Below, piece by piece: positions 1-7,631 of a stretch of DNA of 19,623 nucleotides. The notes under the pieces were generated by a model. The model worked only from the letters and a program-made list of their open reading frames with translations, had not been told where the DNA came from and did not search any database. Both the position numbers and the translations under genes were made by a program. The stretch's first letter is position 1. The number at the start of each line of letters is the position of its first letter. The stretch covers positions 1-19,623 of the forward strand of contig JAHHTE010000020.1 of the NCBI GenBank assembly GCA_020024815.1, written 5' to 3'. Source of the DNA: Mailhella sp. Its GTDB lineage: Bacteria > Desulfobacterota > Desulfovibrionia > Desulfovibrionales > Desulfovibrionaceae.

Positions 1-42
1 TTATAATATTAAGGTATATATTAAAAAGTTTTGTAAGGGGGT

Positions 43-77
43 TAGGGGGGGAAACTTTTTCAAAAGTTTTCCCCCTA
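43..77. repeat. G/C- and T/A-blocked hairpin downstream of pgl
   Basis: An imperfect inverted repeat. The left arm (43-59) runs TA, a G run, AAA, C, TTTT. The right arm (62-77) runs AAAA, G, TTTT, CCCCC, TA. The loop is TC, with one wobble or bulge where the G run meets the A run. A second short G run lies just upstream at 37-41. From memory, similar hairpins built from G5-7/AAAC/TTTT blocks recur between genes in Desulfovibrio-type genomes; this is not verified. It may be a secondary terminator or a dispersed intergenic repeat. Confidence 0.6.
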
Positions 78-80
78 TTA

Positions 81-118
81 AAAATACAAAAAAAGGTTAT
101 ATTCTGTGATATAACCTT
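81..118 (-). terminator. Rho-independent terminator of pgl
   Basis: A perfect 10-bp stem (93-102 with 109-118, AAGGTTATAT/ATATAACCTT) closes a 6-nt loop. Read on the minus strand it is followed by a T-rich tract (complement of 81-92). It begins about 20 nt after the pgl stop codon, so it fits as the end of the rho-side transcript. The plus-strand flank is also T-rich, so weak bidirectional activity is possible. Confidence 0.75.
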
Positions 119-139
119 ATATTTTTTATATAGTTATTA

Positions 140-880
140 TTAATCAATACCTAAGGCAGCACCTTCATCAACAACCCAAATTAATTCTCCACCAACAGGA
201 CGAACTAATTGTGCTGGTAATTCTGGTTTATCTAATAAGTTTAATGTTTTTGTAAGTGCATGGTGTTTTTCTTTACCTGTAACCATAAATAAACAACAAC
301 GAGCATTATTTAATACTGGTAATGTAAGTGTTATTCTATCTGCATTGCGACTTCTTACATATTGGTCAATAACAATTCGTTCTTTTTCTTGGATTGCATA
401 TTCACCGGGGAAAAGGGAAGCAGTGTGTCCATCATCACCAAGTCCTAGAAGAATACAGTCAAAACGTGGAAATTCACCTGGAGCTAAGCGAAAATGTTCT
501 TTTATAAGATTTTCATAAGCAAGGGCAGATTCAACAGGATTACCTTCACCTTTCATTCTATAAAAACGTGTTGCAGGAACTTTACTAAGAAGTTCATGGC
601 GTGCAATACCATAGTTACTGCGTGGATCATCAGGATGAACACAATATTCATCACCCCAGTAAATCATGATTTTTTCCCAAGGTAAACGCTCTGCCCAATC
701 CTCTTCTGATAATAAACGGAAAAGTGGGATAGGAGTTGTTCCACCAGATAAAGCAAGAGTAAAAACTCCTCTTTCTTCTATGGCTTCTTCACAAAGTTGT
801 ACTAAATGGTGAGCAACACGCTCTGCCATTGCAGCAGGATCTTTATGAATATGGAGTGATAAGTGAATTGAACGTGACAT
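140..880 (-). CDS. pgl: 6-phosphogluconolactonase
   Basis: Predicted cytoplasmic enzyme (246 aa) that hydrolyses 6-phosphogluconolactone to 6-phosphogluconate, the second step of the oxidative pentose phosphate pathway. It belongs to the DevB/NagB-like fold family. Seen in the sequence: the substrate-binding loop ALSGGTTP (residues 43-50), IYWGDEYCVHPDDPRSNY (73-90) and LLGLGDDGHTASLFPG (144-159), all hallmarks of the family. Length is typical and there is no signal peptide. The ATG follows AAGGAG (about 886-892, minus strand) with good spacing. It is the last gene of a minus-strand run behind rho and an unknown membrane protein, 58 bp after the latter, and is followed by a hairpin terminator. 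No zwf or gnd lies in the window, so its pathway partners must be elsewhere. Identification is strong. Confidence 0.95.
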   Translation of the reverse strand: MSRSIHLSLHIHKDPAAMAERVAHHLVQLCEEAIEERGVFTLALSGGTTPIPLFRLLSEEDWAERLPWEKIMIYWGDEYCVHPDDPRSNYGIARHELLSKVPATRFYRMKGEGNPVESALAYENLIKEHFRLAPGEFPRFDCILLGLGDDGHTASLFPGEYAIQEKERIVIDQYVRSRNADRITLTLPVLNNARCCLFMVTGKEKHHALTKTLNLLDKPELPAQLVRPVGGELIWVVDEGAALGID

Positions 881-938
881 ATTTACTCCTTAAAAAAATC
901 AATGTATTTATATTAAACTATTCTTAAAAAGTTTTCAA

Positions 939-2048
939 TTATTTTTTTCTTATATCAAAATAATCACCATTTTCAGCATTAACCATAACTGCATGAGTTT
1001 TACAAATAAGATTTTTATTTTTTGCTAACTGATTAAAACTTGCTTCATCTAATTCAATATTCCATGATGTTTGTATAGGTGTTTTTGGTAAAAATAATTT
1101 GTTACTTTTGAGATCATTGTGTAAAATTTCTTCATCTTCATCATTTGTTATACGCACATTAGCAGCAAAAGAAATTACATTGCTATTTGCAGTATTAGGT
1201 TCTGCTGTAAGCTCAATAAATAAAACTTTTTTATCAGCAATTTCACCTAATTGTACAGAACATTGAGGATTATTGATATATTTTTTAATGTTTGTAGAAA
1301 TTCTATCATTAATAAGATTTTTGTTACTTTGCAACATTTGATAATCTTTTTCAAGAGCGTAGTTATAAACACTCATAATTTCATCAAGGTTTAAAATTTT
1401 CATAAATTTAAACCCATCAGGTGTTTTTTTTAGTTCAAGTTTTACTTGAAGGGTTTCCCATTTAGGGTCGTGAAATGTAGCAATAACTTTATAAACTTCT
1501 GGATCATCAGTTCTAACTATATCATATTGAGTATTAAGAATTTGTTCTGCAAAATCTTCAGGAATAAACTTTGTTCTATCATAAAATTCATTATGGTATT
1601 GATTACCACGAATGGTTTCCAATAAAAATAAGGAAATATGATCTTTTATAATTTCAGTTTCAGGAATTTCACCAATATAAACAAATAAATGTTTATATTT
1701 TTGAATTTCATTTACAAAATCATAAATAAAATTGTTTGAAATAGAATTAATATCAGCAATACTATTAAATAGAACAGGATCATGCTCTTCAAAAGAATCT
1801 TGTAAAGCTGATATAATATAATTAACCTTATTTCCTTTAGTTAGTTCATGAACAGCAAAATATCCTATTCCAATAAACATGATTAAATGTCCTAAGAAAA
1901 GAGGAATCCAAAATTTTTTTTTCTTTAAAAAAGAAAGTTTGCTTACTATTGTATGTAACGTATTCTTAAATTTTGAACCTTCTTCTGGTAATTTTTCTTC
2001 ATCAAAATTATCAGGAGCTTTTGATTTTTTTTTCGCATTTTTTGCCAT
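939..2048 (-). CDS. Uncharacterised single-span membrane protein
   Basis: I do not recognise a named family. The 369-aa protein starts with a very lysine-rich cytoplasmic tail (residues 1-45), has one hydrophobic segment at about 46-66 flanked by a KKKK stretch, and continues with about 300 residues of mixed helix and strand character. The positive charges before the span predict N-in topology, which puts the large domain on the outer face of the inner membrane. The region after the span has the acidic, helical feel of DUF2939-like domains, but I would not assign it. The ATG at 2046-2048 is preceded by an AGGA-type site. It lies 24 bp after rho and 58 bp before pgl, so it is probably co-transcribed with both. 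Clearly a real gene from its length and position; the function is unknown. Confidence 0.85.
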   Translation of the reverse strand: MAKNAKKKSKAPDNFDEEKLPEEGSKFKNTLHTIVSKLSFLKKKKFWIPLFLGHLIMFIGIGYFAVHELTKGNKVNYIISALQDSFEEHDPVLFNSIADINSISNNFIYDFVNEIQKYKHLFVYIGEIPETEIIKDHISLFLLETIRGNQYHNEFYDRTKFIPEDFAEQILNTQYDIVRTDDPEVYKVIATFHDPKWETLQVKLELKKTPDGFKFMKILNLDEIMSVYNYALEKDYQMLQSNKNLINDRISTNIKKYINNPQCSVQLGEIADKKVLFIELTAEPNTANSNVISFAANVRITNDEDEEILHNDLKSNKLFLPKTPIQTSWNIELDEASFNQLAKNKNLICKTHAVMVNAENGDYFDIRKK

Positions 2049-2072
2049 AATCTATCCTAATTATGTACCTTT

Positions 2073-3686
2073 TTATTTACTCATACCATTTAAAAATTCT
2101 TTATTATTTTTTGAGCCACGCATTTTATCGAGTAAAAATTCCATACTATCAATAGGGGACATAGGAGCAAGAATTTTACGTAATATCCAAATTCTATTAA
2201 GATTTTCATCAGATAAAAGTAAATCTTCTTTTCTTGTACCTGTTTTATTAATATCAATAGCAGGGAAAACTCTTTTTTCAGCTAAGTGTCTATCAAGGTA
2301 TAGATCCATATTACCAGTACCTTTAAATTCTTCAAAAATTACTTCATCCATACGTGAACCAGTATCAATTAAAGCTGAAGCAATAATAGTAAGACTGCCA
2401 CCACCTTCAATATTTCTAGCTGCACCAAAAAAACGTTTTGGTCTTTGTAAAGCATTTGCGTCAAGTCCCCCTGATAATACTTTACCAGAAGAAGGAGTAA
2501 CAGCATTGTATGCTCTACCTAAACGTGTAATAGAATCAAGTAAAATAACAACATCACGTTTTCTTTCAACCAAACGTTTTGCTTTTTCTAAAACCATTTC
2601 ACAAACTTGGACATGACGTTGTGGTGGTTCATCAAAAGTTGAACTAATAACTTCTGCATTTTTTACTGTTCTTTCCATATCTGTAACTTCTTCGGGTCTC
2701 TCATCAATAAGAAGAACAATTAAATAAACATCAGGGTATGTAGCACTAATAGAATTAGCTATTGTTTGTAAAAGAGTTGTTTTACCTGTTCTTGGAGGAG
2801 CAACAATAAGTCCACGTTGTCCTCTTCCTATTGGTGCCATCATGTCAATAACACGACCAGAAAGATTTTTTTCATCTGTTTCAATGCAAAGTTGTTGGTC
2901 AGGGAAAATTGGAGTTAAGTTATCAAAAAGAACTAAATGCTTAGCGTTTTCAGGTGGTTCAAAACCTACTTCATTTACTTTAACTAATGCAAAATATCTT
3001 TCACCTTCTTTAGGGGGTCTAATTTGTCCTTTTACAATATCACCTTTTCTTAAATGATAACGACGAATTTGTGAAGGAGAAACATAAACATCATCAGCAC
3101 CTGGCATATAACTACTTAATGGAGATCGTAAAAAGCCGTAACCATCAGGTAAAATTTCTAAAACACCATCAGCAATAATAGTTCCGTTTTGTGAAACACA
3201 GCTTTGTAATAATGCAAAAATTAATTCTTGTTTACGCATAGAACTTGCATTTTCAAGTTGATATTGTTCTGCAAGATCCATAAGTTCATTCATACTGCGT
3301 GTTTTTAATTCAGAAAGACTTAATAAACTATCAACACATTGTGTCTCATTACATTCTTGTATAATTTCTTGTGGTTGATATTGTTTTTTTGTTGTATGAT
3401 GAAATTTCTTTTTGTAAGGTCTTCTTGAAGATGTATAATCATCAGATTGTTCTATTGATTGTTCTGTATAAGAAGTATCAGAAAAAGTAGTAGATGATTC
3501 AGAGGAATAAGGAATTTCTTGAGAGTCAGACTGAAATTTATCTTCTTGATTTTGTTCAAGATTTATTTCAGTTTGTTCTGTTTTAGCAATTTTAGGTTTT
3601 CTTCCACGTGTACTTTTAGGTTTTTCTTCTGATGTTTTTTCAGTTACAATTTTTCTTTTTCTTGTTTTTGCAACAGTTTCAGACAT
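2073..3686 (-). CDS. rho: Transcription termination factor Rho
   Basis: Hexameric RNA-dependent ATPase/helicase that ends untranslated transcripts. The protein is 537 aa against about 420 in E. coli. The excess is an N-terminal extension (residues 1-115) rich in S, T, E, Q and K, with no visible fold. Then come the Rho N-terminal helical domain (about 120-162), the cold-shock RNA-binding domain (about 172-245, with DGYGFLRS), and the ATPase core. The core shows Walker A APPRTGKT (296-303), LLIDERPEEVTDM (325-337), Walker B VVILLDS (379-385), the loop GKVLSGGLDANALQRPKRFF (401-420) and FEEFKGTGNMDLYLDR (451-466). All primary-site and ATPase features look intact. The start ATG has only a weak purine site (CGGACGGA) upstream. 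It begins 113 bp after pth and leads into the membrane protein and pgl genes. Confidence 0.97.
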   Translation of the reverse strand: MSETVAKTRKRKIVTEKTSEEKPKSTRGRKPKIAKTEQTEINLEQNQEDKFQSDSQEIPYSSESSTTFSDTSYTEQSIEQSDDYTSSRRPYKKKFHHTTKKQYQPQEIIQECNETQCVDSLLSLSELKTRSMNELMDLAEQYQLENASSMRKQELIFALLQSCVSQNGTIIADGVLEILPDGYGFLRSPLSSYMPGADDVYVSPSQIRRYHLRKGDIVKGQIRPPKEGERYFALVKVNEVGFEPPENAKHLVLFDNLTPIFPDQQLCIETDEKNLSGRVIDMMAPIGRGQRGLIVAPPRTGKTTLLQTIANSISATYPDVYLIVLLIDERPEEVTDMERTVKNAEVISSTFDEPPQRHVQVCEMVLEKAKRLVERKRDVVILLDSITRLGRAYNAVTPSSGKVLSGGLDANALQRPKRFFGAARNIEGGGSLTIIASALIDTGSRMDEVIFEEFKGTGNMDLYLDRHLAEKRVFPAIDINKTGTRKEDLLLSDENLNRIWILRKILAPMSPIDSMEFLLDKMRGSKNNKEFLNGMSK

Positions 3687-3767
3687 AGATTATCCGTCCG
3701 TTTTTTTTTATTTTATAAAAGGGGAGATTTTTGAAATTAAGGACATCATGAATTATGACAGAGAGAA

Positions 3768-3783
3768 GAATAGTAAACTATTC
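3768..3783. terminator. Short hairpin between pth and rho
   Basis: The perfect inverted repeat GAATAGT-AA-ACTATTC lies 17 nt beyond the pth stop codon. On the minus strand it is followed by TTCTCTC rather than a clean T run, so it would be a weak terminator at best. It could equally be a processing or attenuation hairpin in the rho leader. No convincing promoter was found in this 113-bp gap, so rho may be partly read through from pth. Confidence 0.3.
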
Positions 3784-3799
3784 AATAAAAAGCAAGCAA

Positions 3800-4393
3800 T
3801 TATTCTTTTTTCTTGGTATTTATTTTATTCATAGCTTTTGTTGTGCCTAAAGTAATAATATCTTTTAAAGCAATAACACCTTGAGAAATTGCATCTTCAA
3901 TTAATGGTTTATCTTGTCCAAAACCACCCAAAACCCATGAACTTACTTGTGCAGAATCTTTAGGACGGCCAATACCCATTCGTAAACGAAAATAATCTTG
4001 TGTTCCTAATCTGTTACTAATGGATTTTAATCCATTATGACCTGCATTTCCACCACCTTTTTTTAATTGTATTCTTCCAGGTGTTAAATCTAGTTCATCA
4101 TGGATAATAAAGAGATTTTCTGGTGTTATTTTATACCAAGCAAGAAGTGGTTGAACACAATCTCCACTTAAATTCATAAACGTTTGTGGAAAAGCACAAA
4201 TCCATGCAGAATTATTATATTCTGCTTTAAATGTTATGCCGTTAAATTTTGATGTTGAAATTTGATTAACAGTATGTTTTACACTTATATTTTTTAAAAA
4301 TGCTTCTAAAGTTAAAAAACCTAAATTATGTCTAGTTGTTGCATATTGTGATCCTGGATTACCCAAACCAACAATAACACCTTTTATTTCCAT
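3800..4393 (-). CDS. pth: Peptidyl-tRNA hydrolase
   Basis: Releases tRNA from peptidyl-tRNA dropped by ribosomes; an essential cytoplasmic enzyme. The 197 aa match the usual size. Seen: GLGNPGSQYATTRHNLGF (residues 9-26) with catalytic His22 and substrate Asn12, the FMNLSG segment (72-77, Asn74), IIHDELDL (96-103) with Asp99, and GGGNAGHNGLKS (113-124) with His119. These correspond to the catalytic and substrate-binding positions of E. coli Pth. The C-terminus is a short lysine-rich tail. The ATG lies one base after the stop codon of the upstream TPR gene and its AGGAAA site sits inside that gene's end, so the two are probably translationally coupled. Rho follows in the same direction. Confidence 0.97.
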   Translation of the reverse strand: MEIKGVIVGLGNPGSQYATTRHNLGFLTLEAFLKNISVKHTVNQISTSKFNGITFKAEYNNSAWICAFPQTFMNLSGDCVQPLLAWYKITPENLFIIHDELDLTPGRIQLKKGGGNAGHNGLKSISNRLGTQDYFRLRMGIGRPKDSAQVSSWVLGGFGQDKPLIEDAISQGVIALKDIITLGTTKAMNKINTKKKE

Positions 4394-4394
4394 C

Positions 4395-7300
4395 TTAATT
4401 TCCTGTAAAACGATTTAAATCTCTTGCTATTTCGTAGGTATTAAGTTCTGATGCAGCCATTTTTCCGTATACAGAATCAGGTTCTTTTTTGCGAATTGTT
4501 TCTAAAATAGAACGCCATCTTGCCATATCACCCATTTTTCTATGTAAACGAGCTTCACGTAATTGCAAACCTGCATAATCTTCTGATTCATCAGATACAT
4601 ATTTACGATAACGGTTTAACCATTCCATAGATTCTGTATATCGACCAGCAATTTCTGTTATATCCATTAATGCGGCAATACTTTCACGTTCTCTTTCTGC
4701 GTTAGCATAAGGAGATTGTGTGTTTCGTAAATCTTCAAACATTGCTAAAGCATCTAAGTTAGCTTGATAAGCACCACGTAAATTTTGTTTTTTTTCTGCA
4801 TCACGGGCTAAAAAATATTGAGCATAAGCTCTTTGATATAAAGGAATTTCTTCATTTACAGCCAAAGTTTCCCAAATAGGTAATGCTCTTGCATTTAAGC
4901 CTAAATTTTCAGCTGCTAATGCTGTTGTATAAAGTTTATTTAATTCTCTATTTTTAGGCAAAACCCATTCAGCAATTTTTTCATTTAATTCTAATACCTT
5001 ATTCCAATTTTCTTTTATAATAGCATGAGCTAAGAAAACATCATAAGCATAAAGATTATCTTTATATTGTTGTTCAGTTTTAGGGATATTGTTTAAAAAT
5101 GGAGCAAGTAATTTTTCAGCATTTTCAATCTGATCTCGGTTAAGGAAAGCTTTTGCCATTGCCATACGTAATTCAGTATTTATTGGTTCATAGAATTCGC
5201 GAACAGAAGGAAATTCTTCCCATAATTGTAAAACTCTTTCAGAGTTTTCCTCTGTAAGAGCTAAATTTAACATAGGGTCAAAAGATCTTCTTAATAAGTC
5301 AGAAGCATTTTTGCTTTCATTTTTATCCATATTTGCAATAAAAACTTCTTGGGCAATTTTAGCTGCATCATAATATTCTTTTTCTAGATAATGCAAAGTT
5401 CCTAAACGAAGTTTTGCTAAGATTGCTTCATGGCTATCAGGAAAATCTTTAATAATTTTTTCATAATAAGGAGTAGGGAATACGGGATTATCTTGTTTAA
5501 AAATTTGGATAGTTTGATCCAAGTTTAAAGGTGAATCAAAACGTCCATTTTCCCCAACATATAATAAACCTTTTGAATTAAGTTTATGTTCTGGATATTC
5601 CTTATAAAGTTGATCAAGAACTTTTTTAGCTGATTCTTTATCACCAAGATCATAATAAAGATTTGCAATTTTAAATAATAAATCACCAGCTTCTTCACTT
5701 TTTGGATCTAAGTTAAAAAGTTTCCAATAAGTATCAATAGTTCCTTTATAATCTTTTTTATCTTCTTGAATATGTGCTTTTATCATAAGATAATCAGAAG
5801 ATTCAAGATATACCTTAGGCCATTTTCTATCAATAAACTCAATCATAGCAAGAGTTCTATCAAAATTGCCTAATTTATATAATGCCTTAATTTGTAATAA
5901 AGATGCGTCTTTTGCATATGTATTATCAGGGTAATTATCAATTAAAATTTGTAAATATTTTGATGCAAAAGAGTATTCACCTTGACGCAAATAATAATCA
6001 CTTAAAAGCAAAATAGTATTAGGAGTATCTATGCTAAGTGGATAATTTTTATATAAAATATCAGTATAAGCTTTTGCTTCTTGAGGCGCGTCTAAAGCTA
6101 AATGTGTTATTGCAAGATTTGATAAGACTTCAGGCTTACGTGTTGACTCTTGACTCATATTTAACGCTTCTTGAGCAATTCCAATAAACTCTTTACCATG
6201 TTCTTTTAAATTTCTACTATTAATTGCAAAAAATGCTTTTGCTCTATTATAATAAATTTCTTCAAGTAAATTTTTAGGTAAATTTAAATCTTTTAATTTT
6301 TCTGCTTCTTCTAAAACAATTTCAAAAATACTAAGGTTATATGCCTTACGCATTTTTTGTATAGTAGCAGGAATATCTAATGGAGCAGGAACGGGGTTTC
6401 CTTCTTCATCAACATATAAAATTTCACCAGGTACTGGTGTAGGACTTATTTTTTGAGGTTTACCATTTAAAAGTTCTTCCAATTCTTCTTGTGTTGTTGG
6501 AAGAGTAATATCATAGGAATCATCTTCAATTACAAGAGGTAATTCTTGAGCTTCACCATGAATAAGTTTTGAATTATCAACTTCTTGTTTATCTGGATCA
6601 ATAGCGTCTTCAGCTTTAACATTAACATTTTGTAAATCTTTTTCTGTTATTACTTTTGCTTCACCAGGTTTTGTTTGATTTAATTTAAAAGATACACTTG
6701 GAGGGGTAAAAGTTTTTGGATCAAATTTTTCTTGTTTTTCTTGCCCTTGTTTCATTGCATTAGCAGGCAATTCATTTTCATTAATTTCTTTTGCTTTTTC
6801 TAATGAATTTTCTTTTACAAGTTTGTGATTATCTGCAACAAGAATATTTTCCTTTGCATTAAATTGAGGTATAAAACGAGAATTATCATCAGTATTTTCT
6901 GTGATAATTAATTCATTTGATTTAATTGTATTAGAATTAATTTTATTATTTTCAGCAAGATTTGTTTGTTGATTATAAGGAACAAACTTTTCATTTACAT
7001 TTTCTGTAATAACAGGTTGAACAGGTTTTACAAAATTTGTATGTGGAACGACTGTTGTATTTTTTACTTCAGAAAGTTGAGAAGGAAGTTTTTCTTTTTT
7101 AGCTTCTTGTTCTTTTTGTTTTGCTAAGTTATTTTGAACTTGAGCTAAAATTTCTTCTCTTTCTTTTTTTTCTTGTTTTAATTCTTCAAGCTTTACTTGA
7201 ACTTTTTTCTCTTTTTCTTTTACTTCATTATTAAATTCTTGTCTTTCTTGGCTTGGTTTCCAACGAGACCCCATAGGGTCTTTATAAATTTCAACTGTTA

Positions 7301-7619
7301 AATTACCATTTTTATCTAAGTTTTGAATAAAACCAAAGGCACTATCTTTTAATTGAATGGTAAGACCATATTCTGTTGGAAGAATATCTGTAACAAAATT
7401 TCCATTAACTAATTGTGGAGTTTTATCAAAATTTTTACTTTGAATAAGAATTTTATTTTTATCAATACGAATTGTGTTTAAATTTTCTTTATTTCCATTA
7501 TTGGTAATACGAATTTGATCAGATCCTGTTTGTGGAGCTAAAGACCATGAAAGAGCATGGGCAAAAGGGGAGTTTGCCAAAACAAGAAACAAAGATAAGA
7601 GAACTGTTTTTATTTTCAT
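4395..7619 (-). CDS. Secreted tetratricopeptide-repeat protein, 1074 aa
   Basis: A cleavable signal peptide is visible (residues 1-22, hydrophobic core LLSLFLVLA, likely cut after AHA), so the protein is exported to the periplasm or outer membrane. After a beta-rich N-terminal segment (about 23-120) comes a charged coiled coil (about 124-178, E/K/Q rich). Then follows a long disordered linker rich in N, K, E and P (about 180-400). The remainder is a helical array of TPR-like repeats (about 430-1060), clearest around 535-680 with paired helices and motifs such as YPDNTYAKDA and YYDLGDKESAKKVL. The array resembles scaffolds for envelope assembly. The specific partner is unknown. It starts 12 bp after the sigma-54 activator gene with no strong Shine-Dalgarno site, suggesting coupling, and abuts pth. 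Confidence 0.85.
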   Translation of the reverse strand: MKIKTVLLSLFLVLANSPFAHALSWSLAPQTGSDQIRITNNGNKENLNTIRIDKNKILIQSKNFDKTPQLVNGNFVTDILPTEYGLTIQLKDSAFGFIQNLDKNGNLTVEIYKDPMGSRWKPSQERQEFNNEVKEKEKKVQVKLEELKQEKKEREEILAQVQNNLAKQKEQEAKKEKLPSQLSEVKNTTVVPHTNFVKPVQPVITENVNEKFVPYNQQTNLAENNKINSNTIKSNELIITENTDDNSRFIPQFNAKENILVADNHKLVKENSLEKAKEINENELPANAMKQGQEKQEKFDPKTFTPPSVSFKLNQTKPGEAKVITEKDLQNVNVKAEDAIDPDKQEVDNSKLIHGEAQELPLVIEDDSYDITLPTTQEELEELLNGKPQKISPTPVPGEILYVDEEGNPVPAPLDIPATIQKMRKAYNLSIFEIVLEEAEKLKDLNLPKNLLEEIYYNRAKAFFAINSRNLKEHGKEFIGIAQEALNMSQESTRKPEVLSNLAITHLALDAPQEAKAYTDILYKNYPLSIDTPNTILLLSDYYLRQGEYSFASKYLQILIDNYPDNTYAKDASLLQIKALYKLGNFDRTLAMIEFIDRKWPKVYLESSDYLMIKAHIQEDKKDYKGTIDTYWKLFNLDPKSEEAGDLLFKIANLYYDLGDKESAKKVLDQLYKEYPEHKLNSKGLLYVGENGRFDSPLNLDQTIQIFKQDNPVFPTPYYEKIIKDFPDSHEAILAKLRLGTLHYLEKEYYDAAKIAQEVFIANMDKNESKNASDLLRRSFDPMLNLALTEENSERVLQLWEEFPSVREFYEPINTELRMAMAKAFLNRDQIENAEKLLAPFLNNIPKTEQQYKDNLYAYDVFLAHAIIKENWNKVLELNEKIAEWVLPKNRELNKLYTTALAAENLGLNARALPIWETLAVNEEIPLYQRAYAQYFLARDAEKKQNLRGAYQANLDALAMFEDLRNTQSPYANAERERESIAALMDITEIAGRYTESMEWLNRYRKYVSDESEDYAGLQLREARLHRKMGDMARWRSILETIRKKEPDSVYGKMAASELNTYEIARDLNRFTGN

Positions 7620-7631
7620 AATATAATCTTT

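Noticed and set aside
37..51. G runs as a possible G-quadruplex
   Set aside because: Only two G runs are present; four are needed, and the second is better explained by the hairpin.
1879..2616. Long plus-strand reading frame opposite the membrane protein and rho
   Set aside because: It is antisense to two well-supported genes, is rich in F/S/K as expected from the reverse of AT-rich coding sequence, and has no ribosome binding site.
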